From Candidatus Bathyarchaeota archaeon (lineage in GTDB: Archaea; Thermoproteota; Bathyarchaeia; Bathyarchaeales; Bathycorpusculaceae), in assembly GCA_003164295.1 (NCBI GenBank), contig PLTA01000054.1, forward strand, positions 62,001-126,000: a stretch of 64,000 nt of DNA, given 5' to 3'. Each line of letters opens with the position of its first letter. The stretch's first letter is position 1. The notes under the pieces are model-generated. The model was not told the origin of the DNA and did no database searches. It was given only the letters and a program-made list of their open reading frames with translations. Made by a program: the position numbers and the translations under genes. Of this stretch, positions 25,257-34,433 are shown in pieces.

Positions 25257-26399
25257 GTGAACAAAATGTACAGAACTGGCGTTGCAAACCTGCCCCTTCA
25301 TGGCGGCAAAGCACCCTCATGGCTCACTGTGCGCATGCGTAAACTAGCCAAAGAAATAGCCGACATCATGATTGAGGAGTATGGCGCAGCCACCTTTATT
25401 CAGCGCCTGTCGGACCCGTTTTGGTTTCAAGCATTCGGATGTGTCTTAGCTTACGATTGGCACAGCAGCGGAGTAACCACAGTAGTCACTGGTATCCTCA
25501 AAGGCGCCATTTCACCCCAAGAACACGGCATCGCAGTTTGCGGCGGCAAAGGCAAAACCTCAAAAAAAACACCCAGCGACATCGCATTGGCAGGTGAAAA
25601 GTTTGGTTTTTCAGAAGAAACTATCAAAACCCTCACTTATAACAGTAAAATGGCGGCAAAAGTTGACAACGCAGCAATCCAAGCAGGATACCAACTTTAT
25701 CACCACGCCTTCTTAGTAACCAAGGATTCGGAGTGGGCGGTTATTCAGCAGGGGATGAGTGATCAAGACCGCAGTGCAAGACGTTACCATTGGCTATCAG
25801 ATAATGTATCAGATTTTGTTGTGGAACCTCACAATGCGATTGTTGGCGATGCAAAACGAGAAACGGCTTTGAACATGGTGGCAAAAGACAGTGAAGCCGC
25901 AAGAAAAGCATCCGTCGACCTTGCAAAAGAGCCTACTCGCAAACTCATGAATCTAATCCAATCTACTGCAAAGCCATTAAACCAAGCCTCCCTACAAACT
26001 TGGCTTCCAAAAACAGATGACCCCTGGCAACAAACCCTAAACACACTTAATATGCCACGTAACATAAATTGGGACACGCTAAGCCGAGTTTACGAGTTCC
26101 AGCCCAACAACTATGAGGAACTTTTAAGCGTAAAAGGTGTTGGACCAGCTACAGTTCGGGGGTTAGCTCTTGTAGCAGAGCTGGTTTATGGTGAAAAGCC
26201 AAGTTGGCATGACCCTGTAAAATTTAGTTTTGCTTTCGGCGGCAAAGATGGTGTACCCTATCCAGTTGACCGCAAAGCAATGGACGAATCAATCCAAATC
26301 CTGCGCCAATCCGTGCAGGAAGCCAAAATCGGCGAAAAAGAGAAACTGCATTCACTTGAAAATCTAAGACGATTTGTCCCTAAGAATGCAAACTCTTAA
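25257..26399 (+). CDS. DUF763 family protein with C-terminal helix-hairpin-helix
   Basis: The 380-residue protein matches the archaeal DUF763 (COG1415) family: start RTGVANLPLHGGKAPSWL, then QRLSDPFWFQAFGC, GAISPQEHGIAVCGGKGK and QQGMSDQDRSARRYHWLS. Near residue 290 LLSVKGVGPATVRGLALVAE is a helix-hairpin-helix motif that binds DNA. Its biochemical role is not established; the HhH suggests a DNA repair or processing function. The start is GTG 25257 (MNKMYRTGV); ATG 25266 is a close alternative. A duplicated 10-bp-phased array lies upstream. Confidence 0.85.
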   Translation: MNKMYRTGVANLPLHGGKAPSWLTVRMRKLAKEIADIMIEEYGAATFIQRLSDPFWFQAFGCVLAYDWHSSGVTTVVTGILKGAISPQEHGIAVCGGKGKTSKKTPSDIALAGEKFGFSEETIKTLTYNSKMAAKVDNAAIQAGYQLYHHAFLVTKDSEWAVIQQGMSDQDRSARRYHWLSDNVSDFVVEPHNAIVGDAKRETALNMVAKDSEAARKASVDLAKEPTRKLMNLIQSTAKPLNQASLQTWLPKTDDPWQQTLNTLNMPRNINWDTLSRVYEFQPNNYEELLSVKGVGPATVRGLALVAELVYGEKPSWHDPVKFSFAFGGKDGVPYPVDRKAMDESIQILRQSVQEAKIGEKEKLHSLENLRRFVPKNANS

Positions 26400-26437
26400 A
26401 GCAAATTGTTGCCACTAAGTTTTCTAAGGAATCACGG

Positions 26438-27031
26438 TTGAATAAGAGACAGAGAATCGGAACGGTCACAGGTATATTCGCCCCCGTAATTGCATTCCTC
26501 TGCATTCTTGGAGCCATCACATCTTACCCCCAGTTCAGCTGGACAAATAATGCCTTAAGCGACCTAGGCATAATAAATGGCATAACAGGATCGCTGTTCA
26601 ATTCTGGACTAATTACCTCCGGCGTTTTAGCTTTAATTTTTGCACTATTTGGATTATTTTCATATTTGGGAAAAAACTGGATAGGCAAAATTGGAACAGC
26701 CGTTTTTGCGGGTGCAACTATAGCGCTTATTTGCATAGGGATATTTAATGAAAGTTTTAGCCCAACACATTATTTGGTTTCGGTAATCTTCTTTGTGTTG
26801 CTGCCTATTTCTTTTTTTGTCATGACAGCAGCATTCGCGACAAAGCGGCAAGCAAGGATGGCTGTTTTCACAATTCTCACAGGTATGGTCGCTGCCATTC
26901 CATGGTTTCTTTATTTTACTTTGCATTATGTGTCGGGAGTTGCTATACCAGAATTTATTTCTGGCATTGCTGGCGCAATTTGGGTTATCACTCTTGGCTA
27001 CAAAATATTAAAGGCTGAAAATCAGGCTTAA
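26438..27031 (+). CDS. DUF998 membrane protein
   Basis: This 197-residue protein has six hydrophobic segments. The region ITSYPQFSWTNNALSDLGI near residue 28 is the hallmark of the DUF998 family, followed by GSLFNSGLITSGVLALIF and NESFSPTHYLVSVIFF. Its molecular role is unknown. The start is TTG 26438. It is followed by tRNA-Trp on the same strand. Confidence 0.8.
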   Translation: MNKRQRIGTVTGIFAPVIAFLCILGAITSYPQFSWTNNALSDLGIINGITGSLFNSGLITSGVLALIFALFGLFSYLGKNWIGKIGTAVFAGATIALICIGIFNESFSPTHYLVSVIFFVLLPISFFVMTAAFATKRQARMAVFTILTGMVAAIPWFLYFTLHYVSGVAIPEFISGIAGAIWVITLGYKILKAENQA

Positions 27032-27096
27032 GAAAACGCTTCCTAAAATAACAAATAAACTTTTATTGTTCCAAATTCATTAATTGCCGTCTAAGT

Positions 27097-27267
27097 GGGG
27101 TTGTAGTCCAGACAGGCTAAGACGACGGGCTCCAGAAATAGCTCGGGTTTGCTGACTCCTTCGGGGGAATGATATAATTCTGGAGCTGTCTTGAAGAAAC
27201 CCGTAAAGAACGGCTTCGCGCTGTTCTTGGGTAAAGATCGTCGGTTCAAATCCGGCCAGCCCCACCA
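27097..27267 (+). tRNA. tRNA-Trp (CCA anticodon) with intron and variable-region insertion
   Basis: The acceptor is GGGGTTG/CAGCCCC (27097-27103 with 27257-27263), followed by A and an encoded CCA (27265-27267). The D arm uses GTC/GAC (27106-27108 with 27121-27123). The anticodon stem is ACGGG/CCCGT (27125-27129 with 27200-27204) with loop CTCCAG-A; the anticodon CCA is 27132-27134. An intron of about 63 bases (27136-27198) lies at the canonical 37/38 site. The T arm is GTCGG/CCGGC with loop TTCAAAT. Between the anticodon and T stems there are 35 bases (27205-27239) instead of about five, including an AAGAAC/GTTCTT hairpin, so a second intron is likely. Confidence 0.88.
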
Positions 27268-27343
27268 TTTTCTTTCATTCTCAATAAATGAATCTTAAAA
27301 TGATAAATGAGTGTTGAAGTTGCTATGAATTTGAAAGAGAAAC

Positions 27344-27895
27344 TTAACCTTCTTCAAGCTTCATGCCAATGTTCCTAATTAGTTTGTCCACTGCTTGGTT
27401 GCTCATCATTTCAGTTTTAAGGTATACACGAATTTCTGCCGCACTTAACCCCATGCGTTTAGCTTCTTGAACCGCGTAACGGTAGGCTTCAATTTCTGTT
27501 GGTCTATCCACATAATCGTAACGAGGGTCAAAAAGATCCCTGCCTTCCATATGTTGCTTCACGTGGCAGAGTTCATGAATAACGTCAAGGTAAATGTCTT
27601 GTTTGCGCCCAGTGCTTAAGTAACGTTTGTTAATCATTAAGTGACCATCATCATCGCTTACGCCCATATAACCGAACCAAATGAAATCCACTTTTAGGTT
27701 TCTTAGAACTTCCTCAGTTTCTTCTCCAAATATTCCGCGAACAGCAGAATTTTTCTCAAACCCAATAAAATACTCTATAAATGTCCCTTTTTGCGAAACC
27801 AAATGGATAAACCCCCTCAAAGGCAACCTGGTAATCAATCGAAAAATCCGCATTACAACATATTCTGTGGCACTTTGGATGGGCACTTCAAACAA
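27344..27895 (-). CDS. Small zinc metallopeptidase-like protein (HExxH)
   Basis: The 183-residue protein carries DVIHELCHVKQHMEG near residue 107, an HExxH zinc-binding motif. A downstream glutamate in DRPTEIEAYRYAVQEAKR could be the third ligand, as in gluzincins. The C-terminus is helical (LSAAEIRVYLKTEMM). There is no signal peptide or membrane helix, so it is probably cytoplasmic. It lies downstream of and opposite to tRNA-Trp. The substrate is unknown; a regulatory protease is possible. Confidence 0.65.
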   Translation of the reverse strand: MFEVPIQSATEYVVMRIFRLITRLPLRGFIHLVSQKGTFIEYFIGFEKNSAVRGIFGEETEEVLRNLKVDFIWFGYMGVSDDDGHLMINKRYLSTGRKQDIYLDVIHELCHVKQHMEGRDLFDPRYDYVDRPTEIEAYRYAVQEAKRMGLSAAEIRVYLKTEMMSNQAVDKLIRNIGMKLEEG

Positions 27896-28035
27896 CCTAC
27901 CTTAACTTTATGCGGTACTCTATCTTAATGCCAGTCAACCTTTTGTACCATCCAATGTTTCCAAATACACAGAGGTTGAGTTAAAATACTTTCGTCAAAT
28001 GAAAATAGCGAAATGAAACGGAATAAGTGAAAGAA

Positions 28036-28368
28036 TCAAATTTTGATTAATATGTCGTCATTTTCAGTTTTCACGCTGAAAGATGGCTCATCGGCTATCT
28101 TTGGGTGAAATAACACTATTTTTGGGCCAGAAACAACTTTTCCAGATGTGACATCAAATTTTGATTTATGCTTTGGGCAAGTCACAATAATACCTTCTAA
28201 TGTACCTTGTGAGAGATCTCCCCTTTCATGAGTACAAACGTTGCATATTGCATAGAAATTTCCATTTACGTTTGCAATCAAAATCTCTTTGCCATGAGAT
28301 ACAAATTTTTTCATTTTTCCAATTGGTATTTCTGATTTTTCAGCAATTTTCACGTAACCTGAATCCAA
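28036..28368 (-). CDS. Rieske-type [2Fe-2S] ferredoxin
   Basis: A 110-residue soluble Rieske protein. The cluster ligands are in CTHERGDLSQG (C-x-H) and CPKHKSKFD (C-x2-H), 17 residues apart, with the typical SGKVVSGP turn after box 2. It resembles the small ferredoxin-like Rieske proteins of the NirD/oxygenase type. It probably transfers electrons in the cytoplasm; no oxygenase or reductase partner is next to it. The ATG start at 28368 fits. Confidence 0.88.
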   Translation of the reverse strand: MDSGYVKIAEKSEIPIGKMKKFVSHGKEILIANVNGNFYAICNVCTHERGDLSQGTLEGIIVTCPKHKSKFDVTSGKVVSGPKIVLFHPKIADEPSFSVKTENDDILIKI

Positions 28369-28461
28369 AAACTACCCTCCTATTGTCTCAATTTATTTAA
28401 CAGGGCACCTGAAGGTATTTCTTGCTCATTCGGAGGGAGTTCAGTTTATATTTGGCTTTAT

Positions 28462-29217
28462 ATGGAACTTAATTGTTTTTGCAAACAAAGATTCCATATA
28501 AAACTTCAGATGGCGTTTATGTCTAACAAAAGTGCCGCGAACTCGATACTGACAGAGGAAAATGTTGTCGCAAAAGTCGCAGAACTAATGGAAACTCTTG
28601 ACCATGTTAAAAAATATAACGCCTTAGCTCGATCTTTTAAGAAATTTGCCTTAATCGTTCTGAGCTCCATAGCAATCTTTCTTGCACTTGGCGCATCACT
28701 GGGTTTCTTAAATCTAGTGGTAACGCTTGATCGACCTCAAATCTTTTTGGCATCAATTCTTCTGCTACTTGTTCCAATCGCCGGGGTAATAACCGGTGTC
28801 CTCTTCATAAGAAGACGAATAAACTCTATCAAAGAAGGTTTATGGAAAGAAGAGCTTTCCAATGGGTTTCCTTCTGCATTAAAAATTTTGTTGGATATGG
28901 ATTGGGATGAAACGTTTGATGAAATCTCATCAGGAAGAGTCGGTTATGCCCTGTATGGATTACTCAAAACAGCTGCTTATTGGATAATAACAGTTTTTGC
29001 ATTGGGGCTTATTGGAAATCTTTTAACTTTTATTATTTTTGGCAAAGCAGGTTTATTCGGAGGCTTCGTTTGGGCTCTGTTTTCGATTTTAATAGTTTAT
29101 TTGATTTTAAGAAATGATCTTTCAAGACGTTATAACGAAATTCGCTCATTAGACAAGCTCCTTTGGGAGCTGCGGTGGTTTAGCCTTGAACTTAGGAGAG
29201 CAGAGTTCCAAACCTGA
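28462..29217 (+). CDS. Four-helix membrane protein of unknown function
   Basis: This protein has two pairs of hydrophobic helices (about residues 66-90 and 98-118; 173-193 and 200-220) separated by a charged segment with KEELSNGFPSALKILLDMDWDE. There is no known motif. ATG 28510 or 28519 (MSNKSAANS) is a likelier start than the first ATG at 28462. Its end overlaps the next gene, a winged-helix protein, by about 30 bases, so the two are probably co-expressed with the ABC exporter that follows. Confidence 0.5.
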   Translation: MELNCFCKQRFHIKLQMAFMSNKSAANSILTEENVVAKVAELMETLDHVKKYNALARSFKKFALIVLSSIAIFLALGASLGFLNLVVTLDRPQIFLASILLLLVPIAGVITGVLFIRRRINSIKEGLWKEELSNGFPSALKILLDMDWDETFDEISSGRVGYALYGLLKTAAYWIITVFALGLIGNLLTFIIFGKAGLFGGFVWALFSILIVYLILRNDLSRRYNEIRSLDKLLWELRWFSLELRRAEFQT

Positions 29218-29482
29218 TCTCTATGTCATCGCCCGTATAATCAAGGCGTTGAAAGAGAAAAACAGAATGAACAAAACCGCACTTGCCACTTCCACGGGGC
29301 TTGCTTATGATAAGTTGGTTAAGTATCTGGCTTGGATGTCCGAGAAGGGCTTTGTTGAAGTTGATGCAAACGGCGCCGTGGTTTTGACAAAAGCAGGAGC
29401 TGAAGCATATGACGAGTTGGTCCAGTGGATAATGAAGTATGTAGGGCAACTAAAGTTTCCAAGATTGCGTTTAAGAACGTAA
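29186..29482 (+). CDS. Winged-helix DNA-binding protein
   Basis: A 98-residue winged-helix protein: PDLYVIARIIKALKEKNRMNK, then TALATSTGLAYDKLVKYLAWM (recognition helix) and GFVEVDANGAVVLTKAG (wing). It is close to the archaeal HTH_45/ArnR1-like type. The TTG start at 29186 follows GGTGG by about seven bases. It overlaps the preceding membrane protein gene and precedes an ABC exporter by 75 bases, so it may regulate that exporter (inference). Confidence 0.68.
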   Translation: MNLGEQSSKPDLYVIARIIKALKEKNRMNKTALATSTGLAYDKLVKYLAWMSEKGFVEVDANGAVVLTKAGAEAYDELVQWIMKYVGQLKFPRLRLRT

Positions 29483-29557
29483 CCGTGTTGAAAACTCCCT
29501 CGGGGTGAGTACTCCTTTTAAGCAACGTTATTGTAAGGTTTTTGAAAAGGGATATCG

Positions 29558-30499
29558 ATGCCATCTATAGAAGCTGTTAATTTAACAAAAACATACGGCT
29601 CATTTTGTGCCCTCTCAGCATTAAACCTAAAAATTGAAGGGGCAAAATGTGTCGGTTTTCTAGGCCCAAACGGAGCAGGAAAAACAACCACCCTAAAAAT
29701 GTTCACAGATTTAATTCGTCCTTCTTCCGGAGAAGCCCTAATTAACGGTGTAAACGTCCACACTGAAAAGAAAAAAGCATTAGAATCGGTTGCTACGCTA
29801 ATTGAGACACCTGAAATCTACCCTTCATTGACGCCACGCGAAGCTTTGTCAATGATTGCTGAAATCAGAGGCGTTCCCACAACAGAAATTAAAAATAGAA
29901 TAGAAGACGCCATCGCAGAAGTGCATATGAACGAGTGGATTGACAAAAGAGTAGGCAAATTTTCAAAGGGAATGAAACAGAGAATCTGCATTGCCTCCAC
30001 ACTTCTTAATGACCCATGTATCCTTCTTCTTGACGAGCCAACCACGGGACTTGACCCCAGAGGAATGAGTGAAGTCAGAGATATCGTAAAATCTTTGAAA
30101 AGCAAAAATAGACTAATTTTCATGAGCTCTCACATTCTTAGCGAAGTATCAGAAGTATGCGATGAAGTAGCCATGATTGACCACGGAAAACTGCTCGTAT
30201 ACGATACAATTTCAAATGTAACTGCCAAATTTTCAGGAGGAGCAAACATGGTTGAAGTTGGACTTCAGCATCCTATTGACGCCCAATTAATAACACAAAC
30301 GATCGCCAAACTTCCAGATGTAGTATCAGCAGAGCAAACAGACGGTAAAAACCTGCGAATTAGATTCAGCGGAGGCTTAGACGTGCAAGAACGCCTTCTA
30401 TCCGACTTGGTAAAATTGAATATTGGCGTAATAAGTTACAGAGTAGCATCCTCGGAGCTTGAAGATGTCTATCTTAACTTGATCAAGGAAACGGTGTGA
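29558..30499 (+). CDS. ABC-2 type transporter ATPase
   Basis: An ATPase subunit with Walker A GPNGAGKTTT near residue 38, Q-loop region, signature FSKGMKQR near 134, Walker B ILLLDEPTTGLDP near 152 and switch His in SSHILSEV. The C-terminal extension resembles those of drug or lipid ABC-2 exporters. It overlaps the permease gene at 30496 by four bases. A winged-helix gene precedes it. The substrate is unknown. Confidence 0.92.
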   Translation: MPSIEAVNLTKTYGSFCALSALNLKIEGAKCVGFLGPNGAGKTTTLKMFTDLIRPSSGEALINGVNVHTEKKKALESVATLIETPEIYPSLTPREALSMIAEIRGVPTTEIKNRIEDAIAEVHMNEWIDKRVGKFSKGMKQRICIASTLLNDPCILLLDEPTTGLDPRGMSEVRDIVKSLKSKNRLIFMSSHILSEVSEVCDEVAMIDHGKLLVYDTISNVTAKFSGGANMVEVGLQHPIDAQLITQTIAKLPDVVSAEQTDGKNLRIRFSGGLDVQERLLSDLVKLNIGVISYRVASSELEDVYLNLIKETV

Positions 30500-31365
30500 T
30501 AAAAATGGTCGAAACACAAACAAACCCCAACAATACTGTGCCAAGCAGCATGGCGCAAATCGGCATTACAATGAAATATACATTTCTTGAATATTTTAGG
30601 TCCCGTCGTTTCCTTATACTGCTAACGATAACTCTTTTGATAGCTGCCGCTTTAACTATCGTAGTAGCGTGGCGGCGTCCAGAAGGCTTTCTAATTTCAA
30701 ACCTTGGGTTCTATTCCAGTTGGTGGGGAAACGCTGTAACCTTTGTAATTATATTGTCTGGAATTTTCTTCGGCGGAGACGCCATTTCAGGTGAATTCCA
30801 GAATAAGACAGGTTACTTTGGAATTCCAAACCCAATAAGAAGATCATCAGTTTACATTGGAAAGTGGCTATCAGCTTTCTTAGCAGCCTCAGCGATTATG
30901 TTCCTCTTCGCAGTGATTACAATTGCCAACGGATTCTACTATTTCGGCTCATCAGGTTTGCCAATTCAATTCGTTGAGTCTTTGCTTTTCGCATGGTTTT
31001 ATCTTGCAGCAGTCTTGGGATTAACGTTCTTTTTCAGTTCATTGTTTAAGAGCAGTTCCATATCGATTCTTGTCACGGTTATCCTCTTACTATTTGGATT
31101 CACTTTAATTTCAACGCTAGTTTCAAATCTTGTCGGCTATGAACCGTGGTTTGTTTTAACTTACGGCGCAGGAATAATAGGTAACGTTCTACAATCGCCT
31201 TACCCTCTTCACAGCCTCACGACAACCGCAACATTCGCGCATCGAACAATTACTTCCACTACTTTCTCAGCATCCATCCCTGAGGGTCTAGCTATAATTG
31301 GATTATACTTCGCCGTCACAGCTATCTTGGGATTAGTATTATTCGAAAGAAAAGAATTCAATTAA
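30496..31365 (+). CDS. ABC-2 type transporter permease
   Basis: A 289-residue membrane protein with six helices: one near residue 36 (FLILLTITLLIAAALTIVV), the GGDAISGEFQNKTGYFGIPNP loop typical of ABC-2 permeases and further helices to the C-terminus. It overlaps the ATPase gene by four bases. The start is GTG 30496; ATG 30505 is better spaced to GGTGTG. It forms an exporter with the preceding gene. Confidence 0.88.
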   Translation: MIKMVETQTNPNNTVPSSMAQIGITMKYTFLEYFRSRRFLILLTITLLIAAALTIVVAWRRPEGFLISNLGFYSSWWGNAVTFVIILSGIFFGGDAISGEFQNKTGYFGIPNPIRRSSVYIGKWLSAFLAASAIMFLFAVITIANGFYYFGSSGLPIQFVESLLFAWFYLAAVLGLTFFFSSLFKSSSISILVTVILLLFGFTLISTLVSNLVGYEPWFVLTYGAGIIGNVLQSPYPLHSLTTTATFAHRTITSTTFSASIPEGLAIIGLYFAVTAILGLVLFERKEFN

Positions 31366-31376
31366 AAAACAGCGTC

Positions 31377-31399
31377 GGGGATTCTCACTTTAAATCCCC
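31377..31399 (+). terminator. Hairpin after the ABC exporter operon
   Basis: GGGGATT at 31377-31383 pairs with AATCCCC at 31393-31399, followed by an AAATTTTTTATTA tract. It lies 12 bases after the permease stop and is a plausible transcription end. Confidence 0.5.
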
Positions 31400-31546
31400 T
31401 TCACCAAATTTTTTATTATAATTTTTTAAAATTTAACTAATGGGCATCTCTAATAAATCCAAGCGAGACTCCTATTAGTGAAACGGCTTGAAAGTTAAGT
31501 TTTTAATTAAAAAGGCAAGAAAGGAATAAACTAAAATAGATTCAAG

Positions 31547-32368
31547 TTGGTTTTAAGGTCAAGCGGATGGCTCTTGGGGACATCTCAATTATTTGGGCAG
31601 TTACGTAAGAAAGCGCCTCAATTGATTGTCATAGCTGTTGCTATAATCGCCGTGGTGTACATTCTCTTTGATTTCTTTGAGGATGTTGTTATTGGAGGAG
31701 CTCCCATTACAAGCGAGCCAATAATCAGCCTTATTCTTTCAATAACACAGGGCGTTATCTCAACCGTTCAGGCTTGGGGTTATTCTGGTATCTTCATCTT
31801 GATGTTTTTTGAATCGTGCTCGGTGCCTATCCCCAGCGAAGTGATTCTTCCTTTTGCTGGTTATTTAGTTTTCATGGGCCAGCTTGACTTATGGATTATT
31901 CTTTTAGTTTCAACCGTTGCAGGAATATTGGGTTCACTAGTTGACTACTACATCGGGTTAAAAGGTGTTCAAGCTCTAATTCAACACAAAATTTTGGGAA
32001 AAATACTTTTGTCAACAAAGCAGCTTGAAATCGTTGAAAAATGGTTTGTCAAGTATGGCGGCTTAATGGTTTTTATAAGTCGAATTATTCCAGGGTTCAG
32101 AACAACTTTTTCGTTTCCTGCAGGCGCTGCAAGGATGCCGTTGAAAAAGTTTATTGCTTTTACCACTGCAGGTTGCCTTCTATGGAATTCTATTCTGATT
32201 TACTTTGGCTGGTATTTGGGCAAAAATTGGAAGCAGATTGCTGGAATAAGTAGATACTTGATTTTAGCCTCTGTGGCTGCGGTCGTAATTGTGGTTGTTG
32301 CTTATTTATTTATCAAAAGGCGCCAAAAGCAGCAAGAACCTGCCGTAAATAGAAAAATTTTAGGTTAG
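31547..32368 (+). CDS. DedA family membrane protein
   Basis: A DedA/SNARE-associated (PF09335) protein of 273 residues with five or six helices. Family signatures are FFESCSVPIPSEVILPFAGY near residue 90 and SRIIPGFRTTFSFPAGAARM near 180, the latter with the conserved arginines. DedA proteins are linked to lipid-carrier scrambling and membrane homeostasis. The first TTG (31547) is used as start. Its stop overlaps that of the convergent DUF362 gene by four bases (TTAG). Confidence 0.88.
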   Translation: MVLRSSGWLLGTSQLFGQLRKKAPQLIVIAVAIIAVVYILFDFFEDVVIGGAPITSEPIISLILSITQGVISTVQAWGYSGIFILMFFESCSVPIPSEVILPFAGYLVFMGQLDLWIILLVSTVAGILGSLVDYYIGLKGVQALIQHKILGKILLSTKQLEIVEKWFVKYGGLMVFISRIIPGFRTTFSFPAGAARMPLKKFIAFTTAGCLLWNSILIYFGWYLGKNWKQIAGISRYLILASVAAVVIVVVAYLFIKRRQKQQEPAVNRKILG

Positions 32369-33390
32369 CCAAGAGTTGTTATTTTCGGGTTGACTTCGCC
32401 TTTTATACCGATGTCTTTGGCTTCGTGAACCTGTAGCATGCAATCCACAGTAGACGCCGTATTGAACACTTTATAGTCGATCATTTTTAGGAAAGCGGCG
32501 TCAATTGAAACCGGCGAATCCGAGGCAAAAATACCAACGTCATTCATCATGACGTCTCCTGGACTTGGCAAGCAGTCGCAGTGTGAAGTTATGTCCTTGG
32601 CAAAGCTGACATACGACACTTTTTTCGGATTGAAAGTTGAGAGGACGCCAAAAGCGGCTGAAGCGAGCGCCCGGCAAATGTTTTCTTGATTAACAAAACT
32701 TATTGCTTCCATAGGACAAGCCTGTTTGCACATTGGGCATCGCATGCAAAGACCTGAAGTGTTTCTAGCTTTTCCCTCAATGATTTCAGGCAAATTAAGT
32801 GCACATGCTTCTTTGCATTTGCCACAGCCCACACATTTGGATGTGTCTATTTCGATACCTACAGTTCTATGTTGTCGAAACTTGCCGGTTTTTGGAGTGC
32901 AGCCCATGCCAAGGTTTTTTATGGCTCCTCCAAACCCGCTGAGTTCATGCCCTTTACAGTGGGTGACAACAATCATGGCGTCTGCCTCGGCGATGGCGCC
33001 TGAAACTTCAATCTCCTTCAATATGCCCTTGGTTGGTACTGTACGGTAATTTTCACTTTTTAATCCATCTGCCACTATAAATGGTGCCATATTGTATCCA
33101 TTCATTAATGCGTTATTCATATGGTCGTAGGCATTATTTCGTTGTGCGTGATAGTAAGTGTTGGAGTCGGTAAGGAAGGGTTTGCCTCCTGCTTCCTTAA
33201 CTCTGCGAATAATGTCGTGGACGAAAACTGGTTGCACATAGTATGGGTTGCCTAATTCTCCAACATGCAATTTGATCGCTACTAAGTCATCTTTTTGTAT
33301 GCAATCAAAGGTTCCAGCTGCATCGTACAGCCGATTAGCTTCTTGGACAAGGTTAAGTTTTGTGTCCCATGGGAGTAAATGAACAGACAT
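32365..33390 (-). CDS. DUF362 protein with two [4Fe-4S] ferredoxin clusters
   Basis: A 341-residue iron-sulfur protein. Residues 1-180 form the DUF362 domain (AIKLHVGELGNPYYV; TDSNTYYHAQRNNAYDH; VVTHCKGHELSGFGGAIKN). Residues about 190-235 hold a double ferredoxin motif: CVGCGKCKEAC and CMRCPMCKQACP. Such proteins are widespread in anaerobes and are thought to act in electron transfer or cofactor-linked redox; the reaction is not known. The ATG start at 33390 fits. Confidence 0.88.
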   Translation of the reverse strand: MSVHLLPWDTKLNLVQEANRLYDAAGTFDCIQKDDLVAIKLHVGELGNPYYVQPVFVHDIIRRVKEAGGKPFLTDSNTYYHAQRNNAYDHMNNALMNGYNMAPFIVADGLKSENYRTVPTKGILKEIEVSGAIAEADAMIVVTHCKGHELSGFGGAIKNLGMGCTPKTGKFRQHRTVGIEIDTSKCVGCGKCKEACALNLPEIIEGKARNTSGLCMRCPMCKQACPMEAISFVNQENICRALASAAFGVLSTFNPKKVSYVSFAKDITSHCDCLPSPGDVMMNDVGIFASDSPVSIDAAFLKMIDYKVFNTASTVDCMLQVHEAKDIGIKGEVNPKITTLG

Positions 33391-33527
33391 GTTGTTTCTT
33401 CCTCTTGTTGAATAGTTAAGAATTTTAATATAAACTTAACTTAGCATTGGCGTGTCTCAAATTATTGAAGCCAAATAAAATATACTCGATTACTATGATG
33501 TTTTCAGATTGTAGGTAGTAGCGCTAA

Positions 33528-34433
33528 ATGGGCAAGCTTGAATGCAGGGGATTGACGAAGGTTTACGAGGACCACAGAAAAGCATTGGAGAACGTCAGTT
33601 TCTCAATAGAAACTAACGGAATCTTCGCTTTAATCGGCAGAAATGGCGCTGGAAAAACTACGCTTATCAGAATCCTTGCCACCGAGCTTCAACCTACAAG
33701 CGGAAGCGCAAGCATTAATGGCTTAGACTTACTAACGCAGGAAGATAAGTTAAGGGAGAAAATTGCGATTGTTCCTCAAGAAGCCAGGACGATAAGGTGG
33801 ATGACAGCCAAGCAAACTGTTTTTTCCTATCTTCTTTGGCGAGGCTTCAGTTACAACGACGCAAAGAGACTTGCTGATGAGTCGCTTGCAAAGCTAGGTT
33901 TAGAACAATACGCTAATGTGATGACTCGCCGACTCTCAGGTGGCACACAAAGAAAAGTTCTCCTTGCAACTGTGACCGCTGCCTCTGAAGCAGACGTTAT
34001 TTTTCTGGATGAACCCACAACTGGCTTGGACCCAATCTCAAGGCGAGAATTATGGGAAATTCTTAGACAACTTGGTCGAGACCGGTTTATTTTTCTTACA
34101 ACTCATTATCTTGAAGAAGCAGAACAATTAGCAGATAAGATTGGTATTCTTAAAGATGGAAAATTAGTTTCATTTGGCGCTCTTTCTGAGCTGAGAAAAA
34201 CAGTTAGATATCAATACAGTATCAAATTGCCTCCTAAAACTCAGGTACCGCAATTGAAAGATGGCGAAGTAACCACAGACAAAAGTGGAATTACTCAGAT
34301 AATGACTAATGAAGAGGAAGCATTTCGCTTAGCTAAAGTATTCGCTGAGCACGCGGTAAAGTTCTCTATCGCACCAGTAACTCTGGATGACATTTTCTTT
34401 TACCTTGTCGGCCAAAAAGCGAGGGACGAATAA
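33528..34433 (+). CDS. ABC-2 type transporter ATPase (second exporter)
   Basis: A 301-residue ATPase with Walker A GRNGAGKTTL near residue 37, signature LSGGTQRKV near 136, Walker B VIFLDEPTTGLDP near 157 and switch His in TTHYLEEAEQ. The C-terminal part (residues 225-300) is a regulatory extension typical of multidrug-type ABC-2 ATPases. Its stop directly adjoins the permease gene. Confidence 0.92.
   Translation: MGKLECRGLTKVYEDHRKALENVSFSIETNGIFALIGRNGAGKTTLIRILATELQPTSGSASINGLDLLTQEDKLREKIAIVPQEARTIRWMTAKQTVFSYLLWRGFSYNDAKRLADESLAKLGLEQYANVMTRRLSGGTQRKVLLATVTAASEADVIFLDEPTTGLDPISRRELWEILRQLGRDRFIFLTTHYLEEAEQLADKIGILKDGKLVSFGALSELRKTVRYQYSIKLPPKTQVPQLKDGEVTTDKSGITQIMTNEEEAFRLAKVFAEHAVKFSIAPVTLDDIFFYLVGQKARDE

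Noticed and set aside
27136..27198. Box C/D guide RNA inside the tRNA-Trp intron
   Set aside because: CTGA- and TGAT-like boxes and a stretch complementary to the anticodon are present, but the D box is not five bases from the C34 pair, so the guide rule fails.
27080..27268. Minus-strand 62-codon frame starting MVGLAGFEPT
   Set aside because: It is the antisense of tRNA-Trp; the MVGLAGFEPT pattern is a well-known artefact of reading through a tRNA 3' end.
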